A stretch of DNA of 64,000 nucleotides. Source: Asterias rubens (lineage: Eukaryota; Echinodermata; Asteroidea; Forcipulatida; Asteriidae). The translations under genes were made by a program, and so were the position numbers. The DNA is taken from assembly GCF_902459465.1 (NCBI RefSeq), contig NC_047068.1, positions 6,572,001-6,636,000 of the forward strand, read 5' to 3'. Under the pieces are notes generated by a model that was given only the letters and a program-made list of their open reading frames with translations, was not told the origin of the DNA and searched no databases. Below are positions 44,642 through 61,824 of the stretch, piece by piece. Positions within the stretch are counted from its first letter, which is position 1; each line of letters opens with the position of its first letter.

Positions 44642-44964
44642 CCTTGGACCATAGATATAGAATTAAAATAAAACTAGATCGGCCGCGCGTACATATTATG
44701 CGCCATTGCCTGTGTAGAAAAGTTTTTGTTCGCCATGGACGTAGTAAAATGTCACGTTCGAAAGGTTACACGCGAAAATGAACACGGTAGGTAGGCCTTT
44801 TTTTGACGCGCTAAATGTCACGTGCCGACGGCAAAAAGTCACGTGCTGACGGCAACGCACAGAAAATGTACACGGGGAGATAGGCAATGGCGGCCCCCAT
44901 GCCAGAACCCGCGTATGTACGCGCGGCCGATCTAGTCATTCTATTCTATATCTATGCCTTGGAC
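44642..44964. mobile_element. 307-bp MITE with 8-bp target duplication
   Basis: CCTTGGAC occurs at 44642-44649 and again at 44957-44964, directly outside inverted ends CATAGATATAGAATT and its near complement (attctatatctatg). The next part of the arms, 'gatcggccgcgcgtacat', is an exact inverted repeat. An 8-bp duplication is typical of hAT-type insertion. The interior has 'aatgtcacgt' repeats. Confidence 0.8.
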
Positions 44965-45342
44965 CTGTGTGGTTGTTTTATAACACCTTTTTGTATACGC
45001 GGGCGTCTCGTGGCATTATTCTTACGCCCGTCGTTCACAAAGGTAGTCCTAACTTCGGACTAGTCCTAGGATGCTAAGAGATAAGACCAGTCCTAAGTTA
45101 GGATGAGTTACTGGTCCTAACCATAGAGCTATATATATATTGACTAGAGCGCTAACACCCCGTTATGCACGCACAAGGTTTTGAAGCCGTGTGGGCGCAT
45201 CCATGTTTATGTACAATCCAATGCAAAAGCTTGAAATTTTGTACGGCAATTGTACGGCTATTTGCATGATAGTGCGTTTGTTCTTTTCTATGTGTCATAG
45301 TATACAACTATTGACTGCTTCAGTGCTATGGTTAAAACTATG

Positions 45343-45424
45343 ACTCCCGAGGTGATCCCCGGGAGCGTTCTATTTTCCCGAGGCGAAGCCGAGAGAAAAT
45401 AGAACGCTACGGGGATCACCGAGT
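45343..45424. repeat. Short hairpin element (CGAGGCGAAGCCGAG class)
   Basis: The arms 'agcgttctattttcccgagg' and 'gagagaaaatagaacgct' lie around loop GCGAAGC, with outer arms 'gaggtgatccccg' / 'cggggatcacc'. Same design as 14535-14610. Confidence 0.65.
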
Positions 45425-45569
45425 GGATCCAAGCCATTTTCTTCATGCAGTGACACTTCATTCCAAGAAGCTTTTGCCGACTTGCCAAAATCCTCTCATC
45501 CATCAGTTGACATCAGAAGACTTCCAAGTATATCCGATAGCACCCTGTCAGCCCAACCGCATCCCCTAG

Positions 45570-48500
45570 TCACCTATCTGGGCTGTTATTTAATGCTCGC
45601 AGTGTCCGAAACAAGGGTTTGGATCTTGCCACTTCAATCGCCTCTTCGACCCCACCTGACATCCTGGCTCTGACGGAGACTTGGCTCAAGGAACATGATT
45701 CGGACGCCATCTTGGGACTCCCTGACGACTACTTGATCTTCCGTAAGGACCGTCCCTCTCGCGGTGGTGGCATCTTGACTGCAGTCAAAGCAAACCTTCA
45801 TCCTGTCCACCATGCCGAGTTTGACTCCCCCGAGCTTGAACTCTTGTGGGTGTCGTTATCCTGCCAGCGAAGTAGATGTCTTCTTGGCACATTATATCGC
45901 CCTCCCTGTGCCACTACTTCGTTTTGGGATGATCTCAACGCCGTGGTCTCAAGAATGGATCACTTTCTTCCCAAATTTGACTGTATTATTTTCATGGGAG
46001 ATTTCAACATTGACTGCAATCCTGCGGTAGCCGACTCCCCGAACCGTTCTCGTTTGTTTGAACTTGCCGACTCGTTGAACCTATTTCAGCTTGTCACCGA
46101 CATCACTCATCCCCCTTGTAGTGATGATACCATTTCTTCTGGGTCCACTATCGACTTGGTGTTCAGTAGTTCTCCACATAACTTTGTATCCGTTGAGACT
46201 GTTCCCAACCCTGTTACCAGCGATCACCTTGCCGTTCAGTTCGTCACTCGTCTGAACACTTCTCCTCCGCATCCCTCTGTTGTTAGACAGTTTTTGTCTT
46301 ACAATCCTGATTCTATCTCTCATCTCAACGCTCTCCTCCAATATGCACCCTGGGATCTTGTTTTTGACAAAGATGACATCAACTCTTCATGGGAAGGTGT
46401 TTTGGATCTGATTAATGCTGCTGTTAAAGACGCCATTCCTGGTTCTAGGAAGCGGACAAGGAAAAGAAACAATTCTCCATGGGTTGATGCTGACCTGAAA
46501 CATTTTTGCTCTGTAAAGCGTAAACTGTTTTCCAAGGCTAAGCGCTCTGGATCTCTTGTTGATTGGAACACTTACAAACTTGTACGTAATCAGCTAAAAT
46601 ATTGCTCCCGCAAGGCTTATAAACACTTTGTTGATAACATGTTTTCATCTAAGGATAACAAAAAAAACGGTTTTGGTCCTTTGTTCGTAGTAGAAAACGA
46701 TCACCTACCCCATTGTCTTTTAAACATGGAGCTCAAACACTAGTCAACCCCCATGAAATAGCTTGTGCTTTTAATACTTATTTTGCTTCAGTTTTTTCTG
46801 CTGATGTTCCTGTTTGTCAAGACCCTCCCACATGTGATTTTCCCATTCCAGCTCTGTCTAGTATTAACTTCTCAGTTGATGATATTCAGCGTACCTTATC
46901 TTCCTTACCTCTGGGGAAGGCTCCTGGGCCAGATGGAATCAACGCTAAATTCTTGCGTAACACAGTTTCTACAATCTCTCCGGTTCTCTGTAGAATATTC
47001 AATGATTCCATTGCCTGTGGACGCCTTCCCCGTGGTTGGAAGCTTGCCAACATCACCCCTGTGTTTAAATCTGGTGACCGTTCCCTTCTTAGTAACTATA
47101 GGCCTATTGCTCGTACTTCTCTCGTTAGCAAGATCATGGAGAGACTACTAGCTAATGCTGTTAAAGATCATTTAAATTCTAATTGTTTATTGTCTGATAA
47201 GCAGCATGGTTTTGTTCCTTACACATCTTGTGTCACCCAACTTATGAATGTGTATCATTCATGGGCTACAACTTTAGATAAGCGTAGTCCCCCAAGAATT
47301 GATGCAGTTTTCTTGGATATGAGCAAAGCCTTTGATCGTATGCCCCACCATATACTTGTTCGTAAACTTGCCAGTAACTTAACATCCGTGGATCTCTCTG
47401 GAGCTGGATAAAAGATTTTCTGGTTGATCGTCAACAAAGAGTCACATTTGTTGGTATGAACTCCTCATGGTCCGTAGTTAGCTCTGGTGTTCCTCAAGGA
47501 AGTGTTCTTGGGCCTCTGTTATTTAATTTATTCATCAATGATATATCTTACAACCTCAGTTCTAACTGTGTTCTTTTCGCTGATGATGTATTAATTTATC
47601 GTCCAATCCGTTCCTGTTTAGATGTAAGTTCCCTCCAGCATTACCTCGATGAGCTAAGCACTTGGAGTGTTTCCAATGGTATGACGTTCAACCCTACAAA
47701 AGTCCAAAATCATGCATATTTCCCGTAAACACTCTCTCGACCCCCCTGTTTACACTCTTTCAGGTTTTCCTGTGCAACCCACATCCTCTGTCAAATACCT
47801 TGGAGTCACTCTGAATGCTCAGCTCTCTTGGAATAACCATGTTAAAAATGTTGTTTCAAGTGCCAATAGAACATTGGGCCTCATTAAGACCATTGCTTTC
47901 AATTCTTCTGTTTCAGCTAAGTTCTGTCTTTGTAAATCCCTAGTTCTCCCAATTTTAGAATATTATGGCATGCCAGCTTGGCTCCCTCATACACCTCTCC
48001 AGACTCAGGCCCTCGAACGGGTACAAAAACGTGCTACTCGGTTTATTCTTGGGCAGAGGATGGGTGAGATGTCCTACCCCGATAGTCTTAAGTCCCTCAA
48101 CTGGTCGTCTCTGTCAATTCGTCGTAATTTTTCTGTTTTGTATTTTATCATTAAGTGTAAGTTTAACCTTATTCACTGCGATGTGGCAGACATCATTTCT
48201 GTCAACCATAGATATCCTAATGTTCTCACCTTCAAACACCTGTATGCTAGAACCGATGCTCTGCACTTATCTGCTCCTCATCTTTTTCCCAGACTTTGGT
48301 CTAGTTTGCCAGAAAACATTCGTAATTCACTACTGCTCTTGCCCTTCCACAGCTTTCTCAAATCACTTAGATTTTCTGTCTGTCAAATCTCATGCATCTA
48401 CTGAATAGTAGCTTTAGCCCTATCACTTGTGCAATATTTTAAGTCTGTTTAGGTTTTATTTATTTATTTATTTCCCTTTATTGTTTATCCTTACCCCATC

Positions 48501-48780
48501 TGTTATTTTTACTTATTTATTTATTTTTAATTTAATTTATTTTTTATTCTTAATATATATTTAGCATTTTCTATTGGTTTTTAATTTTCTGCTTTTATTA
48601 TTGCTTTGTGTACTATATTATGTTAAATCTATATTAATGTTATTGTGTACCCCAGATGTGGAGCTACAGATCTACGGATCATAGTATGTATTTGCTTTTG
48701 TTGTCCCTTGCCCATCTTGGGGTATAATGTTGTCAATGTATTTTGTTTTGTACTGTTATAGCGAATAAAATCGTTCCGTA
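45570..48780 (+). mobile_element. CR1/L2-like non-LTR retrotransposon with endonuclease and RT, decayed
   Basis: The endonuclease begins near 45590 with FNARSVRNKGLDLA and has ALTETWL, GGGILTAV, LGTLYRPP, IIFMGDFNID and VTSDHLAVQF. The RT has LPLGKAPGPDGINAKFL, LSNYRPIARTSLVSKIMERL, FLDMSKAFDRMPHH, SGVPQGSVLGPLLFNLFI and LFADD. Three breaks disable it: in an A-run at about 46660-46667 (EN to RT), near 47400 and near 47710. The 3' part ends in an AT-rich tail with ttattt repeats and 'gaataaaatcg'. There is no ORF1, so it is 5'-truncated. Confidence 0.92.
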
Positions 48781-48934
48781 GTCACGCAACACTTCAAACA
48801 CGTCTGCGCTCAGGGTGGCTTCAAAACGCAGAGCAAGTTAGCGCTCTAGTCAATATAGCTCTATGGTCCCAACTTAGGACTGGTCATGTCTCTTAGCATT
48901 GCCTAGGACTAGTCCTAAGTTAGGACTACCTTTG

Positions 48935-49442
48935 CGGCTGCGTAACTAAAACCTTGACCTAAATGCTGAAATATTTATTCTCATCGGGATGTCCAACAAT
49001 AATTTGTATAGGATTTTGGCAAGGGTAGCACAGCTTGGAAAGTTTGTGGCATTCCCTGCGGCCGTTCGAAAAAGGGGTAAAATTATATATTATTATGACT
49101 TCTCACTGATGTTAAAAATAATAACAAGTTTTGGACATTCAAATGGATGTGCTTTTTAGATGTTATAATAAAATGAGAGTGAATTGTTGGTTCTCTTTGG
49201 ATTGGTCTAACAGCGAAAATAAAGAGTTGTTGAAAAATAAAATTATGAGAGGTGACAGTGTTCGGTTTTCGCAGCTCAAAAAATGTAACTGAAAAAGGGT
49301 GACACCGCCCTCAATCTTAATCTTACGGTGGTAACGCCCTCAAGTGACAATTTATTGCCAGCGTCGAAGGAAATCAATAATGACACGAGTAGTAAAATTT
49401 TAGTGTAAAAAATACCCCCAAATTGTTCATTTCGCCATCGTC
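48935..49442 (+). other. DCTN5 upstream region
   Basis: The 5' flank of DCTN5. No TATA box is close to the start codon; AT-rich, no gene or element recognised. Confidence 0.4.
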
Positions 49443-54398
<4,956 letters not shown>

Positions 54399-55963
54399 AT
54401 AGCGCATTTGTAAACTTCTACTTCACAACTCCAGGTACAACTTGATGTTGTTTACGCGCTTACGTCTTAGACTTGACTTTGATCAGTGCCAGGGTCTAAT
54501 GACACTCTGGTTCTGGTGGTTATCTAAAAGGTGTTTTTTTTTTGTATGGCTTGTTAAGTTTTTGGGACAGCGGCGATTAATTCATACTTGACCATCTTGC
54601 CCTAGTAATTTGTCTGTTCACCCTTGAAGTTACATCGCCCCAAGTTTTCTTAGGAAGATGCAACAAATGAATAAATATTTTCCAATAGAATTTGGACAGA
54701 TCATGCAGTTTTAAAAACAATATCAAACACTTGTATCATGCAAAATTGTTCACAAGTGGCTATTGATAACGCGAGAAAATGATGTTTATTTAAACTAACT
54801 ATTGCTATTCCTAAATAGATTTTTTTTGGGGGTGGGTTCGGTGTCTCGGCCAGTTTTGCAGATCTCTTGACTGAGGTCTGTAGACTGTTGGGGGGACAAG
54901 TTTTACCAGTCTCAGGTATCAGTTTTGGTCTCAGACGCTAAGGTCTTGTCCTGATTTTTGTCTCAAACTATTTGGATCTTGACTACAACTTTGCCATTGA
55001 CTTAAGGAAATGGCTTTCTAACATTCAAAATAATTGTTTCCATAAATTCCGCAAAACAAAAATGCAATGCATCTTTAAGTAAATACTTGTCAGATGTTCT
55101 TTTATCACAAACCGTTCCTTGAAAATTATATCTCTTTCTACAAGCCTCAATTTCTCTTTCTACAAGCCTCAATTTTCAGATATAAACTGGGACTAGGGCA
55201 ATGCTTAAAAAAAACCTGCTTTACTATTTAATTTCAAATTCATACATTTATGTACAAGTCTTTATTTATTTGGTGAAAAGCAAACTTGATAAAAAGCAAA
55301 TATTTTTCAATATTTTATTAAGTTGTTGAATAACCAAGGATGAGAAATTTCAGAGTGTTATCTGAATTCAGATTTTGTTGTAGTAGAAATGGATGTATTT
55401 TTCTTCTTTAAATCAAATTTGTTGTTGTTTTTGATCTACTTCTCTAGTACTGAGAATAGTGCTCAAAGAAGCTCCTTGGAATCAATGACTCCAGGGGTTA
55501 CCAAAAGCTGCACTTTCCCTCATTTTAAGGTACCTCCTCAGATCTGGAACCCAGTTTCAGACTTTAGTCAGCAATGTCTCTCATCTCTGAATAACCCATA
55601 AAACAAAATTGATCTAACATGTTATGACCAATTTCTGAATGTGTCTAGAACCCTAGATAATATTCAAAGACAGGTTCTTTTGCTTCTCACATATTTGTTA
55701 TTTTTATCACAAAGTTTAAAACTTGTTTATTTCCCCTGTAACATTTTTTTTTAAGCTGCTTACCATGTTTTATGGTGTACAAATTATTATTTATTAAAAT
55801 TGCAGCGATAATAAAGTGTTCTGTAAAATTGAGACCAGTTCCAGCTTCATCAGTTTCTTCTTCAATCAAGAACTATCCCCTTGTTCCAATCTCACATGTC
55901 GCTTTTGTCTACTACGATCAGTGACCGACTACGATCGCCATTTTGGGAGTCAACTTGCACCTT
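54399..55963. other. DCTN5 3' region and intergenic sequence
   Basis: AATAAA at 54670-54675, about 270 bases past the stop, is a candidate poly(A) signal. The remainder is AT-rich; the frame at 55389-55601 has no domain. No gene recognised. Confidence 0.4.
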
Positions 55964-56335
55964 TTAAGGCACTGAACATCTTTTGTAATTGTCAAAAACC
56001 ACTGTTTTCACTCTGTGTATCCAAGCATACGCATAAAATAACAAGTTTGCAAACATTTTAAATCAATTTGTCATCGAAGTTGCAAGAGAAAAATGAAAGA
56101 AAAAGACAATTGTTGCACACATTTGTGTGCTGTCAAATACCTTGAAGGGTTACATGCCTGAAGTCTTTTACTATTTGATTGAGAAATTACCTCTTTCTCA
56201 AAAAGTACATGACATCAGAGGGAGCCGTTTTTTACAATGGTTTATACCATCAATAGCTCTCAAATGCTCGTTTCCAAGTCAGTTTTATGATAACAATTAT
56301 TTTGAGTAATTACCAATAGTGTCCAGAGCCTTTAA
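55964..56335. mobile_element. TTAA MITE family A at the 3' end of lipocalin 1
   Basis: TTAA at 55964-55967 and 56332-56335; left end AGGCACTGAACATCTTTTG, right end ccaatagtgtccagagcct. The right edge lies 24 bases from the lipocalin stop codon. Confidence 0.8.
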
Positions 56336-56336
56336 T
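56331..56336 (-). promoter_or_regulatory. Candidate poly(A) signal of lipocalin 1
   Basis: TTTAAT on plus reads ATTAAA on minus, 24 bases past the stop codon. It overlaps the TTAA junction of the MITE. This is a motif match only. Confidence 0.35.
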
Positions 56337-56359
56337 CAAATTATATTCATGTACAAAAA

Positions 56360-59214
56360 TTAGAACTTCTGATTTGGTGGCTTTGCGTATAAGCAGTCAC
56401 TCGTCTGCACCGTTTCGATTGGCTTATTGTAGAATTTATCGAAACCGTTAGATTTGAGCCACTGGAGAATGTCTGCTTCAAAACGGGAGCGGAAATCTTT
56501 GGGGTTCCTGGCGAGCACGAAGAGGGTGGTCCTGAAGGAGTCCGTCACCACAGAGTACTGGTACTGGGGTGTGGCATTTTGTGGCGTTGTTTCTTTGGGT
56601 CCAAGTTGAACCACCCAGTCTGTGAGGAAATGAAAGCCGGACATGGAGGTTATAGGGGTGTGGTGTGGTGTGGTTCAACCCATGAGGGGTTTCCATACAA
56701 AACGAAACAAAATTCAAATGGAACATGAATTAGGCCACTGTACTCAAAGAGGTGATTTTTAAAAGTATTTTTAACCGACATCAGCAGTTGTGCTTTGTTG
56801 TTTTTTGAAGGTTTTCAGATACAGTTTTTTCCAATGTGACGGGGAAATATTCCACAGAAAATTTGTTCATTAAGAACTTCATCAACTTCATGAGCTTCGT
56901 TGACAGTAGGCCCTCCAGTACATGTATACCTTTCAGACTGACACCGAATCATGGTGTTTTAATCTTAACATTCCTGAGGTCTATTTAACCTTTAAAGCCA
57001 TTATACACTTTAGGTACAGAACAAAAATAAAAGTTCACAGATTTACAAATAATTTACAGGGTTTACAGAAGGTAATGGTGAAAGACTTCTCTTGAAATAT
57101 TATTCAATGAAATGCTTTACTTTTTGAGAAAACATTAAAGCAATATCAATTCTCGATAGCGAGAATTACGGATTTATTTTAAACACATGTCACGGCGAAA
57201 CGTGCGGAGTGGGTTTTCCCGTTATTTTCTCCCGACTCCGATGACCGATTGAGCCTTAATTTTCACAGGTTTGTTATTTTATATATAAGTTGTGACACAC
57301 GAGGTGTGGGACTTGGACAATACTGTTTACCGAAAGTGTATAATGGCTTTAAAGAGTGGGAAAGATGAACAACTCCAAACCGGCAATTGACAAGACTTAT
57401 TTATTTTTTCGCAGTGTATGAAATGAACAATTTTCAGCAATTGGTCTACTTTATTTCAGGGGACTTTGAATAATCTGTTTTTGAAACGATAGTTCTCAAG
57501 TCGAAACCCTGCCAATGTGTTCATATCGAAAAGTATTTAATTAAGTTTATTATCTGATTTAAGGTTGAATAAAGACAAACTTGAAGTGGGACTTGAGTCC
57601 CACTTCAAGTCCCACTCTAGTCAATTTGTTCTTTGTTCAACCCCCAAATCATTACAAATTTACCAAGAGGTCAGTTTCCCTTGTGGTTTATATTGATAAG
57701 TTTGTTATCAGTAAAAAAAGAAAATGATAAAACACACGAGGACTCACATTGTCCGGGGACGGGCTGAACCGGGAATTTCACCTCTAGTTTGCCGGGCTCT
57801 GCGGGGTCAACCACTACGGCATAACCCTTGATGTCGTTCAGTTTCCCCGTTGGGCTGTCCACACGGTTCGCATTGTACACCGAGATGGTTTTGTTGGGAT
57901 TGAGGCCATCTGCAAATGTCAAAATACAGAAACCAATATTAGCTGCACATTAAAGGCAGTGGACAATATGGCCTATTGATAATTACTCAAAATAATTATT
58001 AGCACAAAACCTTACTTCGTAACGAGTAATGGTGAGAGGTTGATATTATGTAACATTGTGATAAACGACTCCCTCTAAAGTAAATTAGTTTTTGAGAAGG
58101 AAGTTGTTTTCCTCGGATTTGATTACAAGACCTCAGATTTAGAGTTTTAGGTCTGGAAGTCAAGCATCAGAAAGCACACAACTTCGTGTCACAATTTTTT
58201 TCTTTCATTATTATCTCACAACTTCGATGACCGATTGAGCTCAAATTTTCACAGGTTTGTTATTTCATGCATATGATAAGATACACCAAGTGAGAAGACA
58301 GTCTGGTGTTTGACAATTACCAAATAAAAATAGTGTCCACTGTCTTTAAGCTCTTGCATGTGGTTTATAAACTGCTATTTTGCTCTGGGTTTTCACAGGT
58401 TTTTTTTCACAAATACTTTTGGAATAAAATGTTTAGGCATGTGGAGTCATCAATTTCGGAGCTTCCGCTTATAACAAGTCTTATTTGTTTTGTATAATAA
58501 CTTTGTGAATCATTTATAAATATTTTGAGTGTGAAGGAAATAATTTCGGGTTAAAAAAAATGATGGGTAGGCCTTTTGGCTACTTACAGTCGGCCGTGAC
58601 GCAGTAGGCATTTCTCTCAAATGTAGATACAACCACAAAATCAGCATACATCTAGAATACATGAAAGGAAAGAATTCGAAAATCATTCTGGCATTTGTGA
58701 TACTATATGGTTACTTAATTACCTATATATTGCTAGATGAGGTAAAACAAACTGTTTTAAAGTTTTCGATAAAATGTAATCATGTCATATGCTCGTCCGT
58801 ATAGCTTTTAAGTTCTATGGCATGCCGTGCCTACAGCACTTGGTTTTCTGTTGTCTCTTTTCAATTAAAAAACTGTTCAAATATACTATATTATTAGAAA
58901 GTGTCCTTCAAATTCACGCATACAGTAAAAGTATTGAAGCACTAAAACAAACTTACACATGTCATTTTTATTTAAAGTGTAAAAAAAGAACCCTAGGTTA
59001 ATCGAATGCTTTGCATCTTTTGTCTAAGACAAGGATGAACAAAAACCAAACCTACCTGATACCATCTTCCAAGATAACTTGGGAGCTCCAGTTCGGGCAC
59101 CGTCTTGGGAGGGGCAAACAAACCAGGGGCTGCGAGACTCGACGCAACAAGACACAGAGACACCACCGCTGCAAACATAATGATCGAGTGTGTTTTACTG
59201 TTGAATGTGGACAA
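56360..59214 (-). CDS. Secreted lipocalin (apolipoprotein D-like), four coding exons
   Basis: Carrier of small hydrophobic ligands in an eight-stranded barrel. Exons on minus: 59214-59056, 58651-58588, 57909-57748, 56619-56360 (TAA); GT-AG junctions with phases 0, 1, 1, giving 214 aa. It may start at residue 1 or at the second Met (residue 13), where the signal peptide MFAAVVSLCLVASSLA begins. The lipocalin GxW motif is YLGRWYQ (G49-W51). Further family blocks are FERNAYCVTADYGL, NDIKGYAVVVDPAEPGKLEV and YQYSVVTDSFRTTLFVLAR, and a late Cys in TSDCLY can pair with the Cys of NAYC. A TATA box lies 55 bases upstream. A head-to-head paralogue starts at 61825. The ligand is unknown. Confidence 0.93.
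56992..57352. mobile_element. TTAA MITE family B in lipocalin 1 intron 3
   Basis: TTAA at 56992-56995 and 57349-57352; ends AGCCATTATACACTTTAGG and 'cgaaagtgtataatggct'. A second copy sits in lipocalin 2 intron 2 (62504-62878) in opposite orientation. Confidence 0.8.
57950..58349. mobile_element. TTAA MITE family A in lipocalin 1 intron 2
   Basis: TTAA at 57950-57953 and 58346-58349; ends AGGCAGTGGACAATATGG and 'atagtgtccactgtct'; central hairpin at about 58120-58165. Confidence 0.85.
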
Positions 59215-59269
59215 GAGTTCTTTTCCGTGATGCGGGTTCGGTTTGGAGTAAAGTGACGAACCTTGCGTC

Positions 59270-59277
59270 TTTATATA
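59270..59277 (-). promoter_or_regulatory. TATA box of lipocalin 1
   Basis: TATATAAA on minus, 55 bases before the first ATG, consistent with a short leader. Confidence 0.65.
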
Positions 59278-59279
59278 GT

Positions 59280-61824
59280 GACCAACTCCACAAAGTTATA
59301 CTTTAGGCACTGGTTTTTGATGAAGCAATCTTGATTTTGATCGTTGAGGGACAGAGACCCCTCGTGACTGGTGGGACACAAACGGATGTTGTTTGCAGTT
59401 GATATTTCGTCACGCTGAGTTCTTACATAGGAAACCGTTCCATCATTATTTTACAGCTCAGACCAACGAGGCGGAACAGAAGCATGAAATAACTGATCAA
59501 AGGTCATTTTTTGTCATCGGGACACAATGTGTTATATGGGTTAGCTTTGGTGGTTGACATGGTTGTAGCTAGACACATTTTAGGAGTGGCTTATAAAATC
59601 ACAAAGGAAAGCGGATCAACAAAATTATTCATGTTTAAATGGGCCTTCATTTCTGAAGTGCAAGCTTCAGGCGCGACGCCAGGTTTCAAAACTGTTCATG
59701 TTATGACATGAGGCCATGATGGATAAGTTGAATGGCTCTTTGACTGTGTTCATTCTCAGTGACATTTTTCTGGGCAAAGTTCGTAGAGCTAATAAGCAAA
59801 CAAATAATGCTCACAAGTTTTCTCTGCTAAGCAAACATTGTGAGACACCAGCTACAATGCAAACTGAATGTAATTTCGCCATTAACCTGTTTCTGCTAAG
59901 CAATTCTATTGTGTGCTTAGCAAGCTGTTATAGGCTTTATGAAATAATGCCATGGTGTTTCATACATGTCTGTCGTGAGCTTGCAGATTCTAGTGTCAAA
60001 TTTGTTTTTAAATGTGACAATTGCTATGACACGAGCCAAAAGACCTTTATCACGCTGTCATCATCTTGGTCATGTTCTTGTTTGCAATAACAGTGATGAA
60101 TGCTTACATTCTTGCGCAAACAAGGCACCAGACTATTATTCGTCCAGCCTCAGTTTGGTTACAATGAGTGGAACGGAGTGAAATCAAGATGGCCACACCG
60201 TGATAAATGTCTATTAACAGGCACTCGAATGAATTGCTCACTTCTTTCTGAAAATCTTCGGGGGAAAATTGAACAACAAAAAAGAACAAAAACAAGTCAT
60301 CGGATAATGAGAACTAAGACTAGCACTGACGACACGTTTGAAGCAATGGTTCAGCATTCTTGGGAAGGAGTTATATTAGTAGGGAATTTAATATTATTAA
60401 CTTTAAAAAACAGTTGTACAAGAAAACACCCACCAGGAAATGAAGGGCTCAATGTTGTGAAGGATTTTCCTGTAACCTGATATTTGTCCGGCTGTTTGGT
60501 CGATGGTGTTGGGAAATGGTCTCTGTCCTTTAATACTCTATGGTCAAACGGAGACCCTAAAGTATCTTATTTATAGACGTAGTTACGTAACAAGATATTG
60601 ACCATTGTCATGGCACAAAGCCAAAACACACAAAACAATATCGTAAGAGCTTATTTATAAAACAAACAGTTTTTTATGATCTTAATCTTTATAAGTAAAT
60701 TGTCTTTTTTGTTTTCAATTGTCTGAATAAAACAAGTGCAAAGTCATGAACATTTTACAGGCCTGGATTTGTAATTATATTCGTTTTATAACCCAACTTT
60801 CCAACCGAACTTGAACTCCTTTTTTTATATAACTGACGATTTCATAGAAAGTCTTTTGACCCGTTTCATAAGTTCCTGTGTTTACTTTTTCTGACGTGAT
60901 GCTCTTTATCACAGTAGCTTATAATAGATATGTTGTTGGGTTTTGGGGTGTTTTTTTTTGTGTGTGTTTTTTTCCATAATGCAACAAAAGACATACAAAA
61001 ATACAATAAATCACAGAAAAAGCAATAATAGATACTTGTGTTTTTACCAAGTGCAGACATTTACAATAGCACTTAGAAAAGGGGCAAGGGCGTTAAAGGG
61101 GCCCTGTCCTTTTAGGGGTATAGGAATGGTGTGTTACCTTGTGTGGTTGGATTGTATTTTATAGCGGTTTTGTTTTCTCTTAATTTTAGTTATAACATGT
61201 TATCCAGTCTATACGGCTGATCGTGGGACCTATGCTAGCCGTATGAGGACAGTTTTAAGCTTAATTCCTCCCTAGTTGGAAATTTGCATCGGGGATAAAG
61301 AATATTAATTGCGTTTTTTTACCCAAATATTATTTATGGTCGGGTTACTTTGTAACTAATATGACCTGTAATTCTTAATCCCACCGAGTGTCTGTGATTT
61401 CTTTTTTTCACACAGCTCGGGAAAGTACACAGTGCTATCACACATCGGTGTGTATTCGGTAAAATCAAAATTAATATTTTAAATTCCTCTCGCTAGAACT
61501 TGTTGATTTAGAACATAATTATATAGAGGTAATCTTGGACCACCCAGCCTCGCTTTGATCAGATTGGATACACAACGCATAGAACTATATCTTTCATCGC
61601 AAAAAAAGTCTATATGTGTATTAGGGACGTGCAGAACCTGAACTTTGGACTACTTTGTAACTAATATTATGACCTTTAATTATTCTTATCTCAACTTCGT
61701 CGAAGTTGTAGGCCCATTGGCTACCCGATGAGAAAACTTCCTGGCTGAGATTTAACTTAAAGAAGACGACCAAACTTGCTCTTAGTTGACTCTGGTTGAC
61801 TCTTGACTTATTGCTATTTCAATC
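59280..61824. other. Divergent intergenic region between the two lipocalins
   Basis: About 2.6 kb that must hold both promoters. No strong TATA box near the plus gene. Open frames (59716-60090, 60100-60480) lack domains. A phrase 'actttgtaactaatat' with 'gacct(g/t)taatt' occurs twice, at about 61348 and 61648. Words such as 'tctgctaagcaaac' near 59826 recall the 1115-1391 element. Confidence 0.45.

Larger units (their letters stand above)
45038..48934. mobile_element. Long inverted-repeat element enclosing a LINE
   Basis: The left arm (45038 to about 45200) and right arm (about 48790 to 48934) are complements: CAAAGGTAGTCCTAACTT at the left end, and 'gcgctctagtcaatatagct' / 'agagctatatatatattgac' further in, reaching a shared 'ttttgaagcc'. 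The outermost bases match, but I found no target duplication. The interior is occupied by a LINE in plus orientation. Confidence 0.7.

Noticed and set aside
45288-45503. Promoter or terminator reading of the 45343-45424 hairpin
   Set aside because: A strong stem-loop, but in a eukaryotic repeat context with a sister element at 14535; better explained as a dispersed hairpin element.
60100-60480. 126-codon ORF between the lipocalins
   Set aside because: No signal peptide or domain, AT-rich ordinary composition, overlapping other equally long frames.
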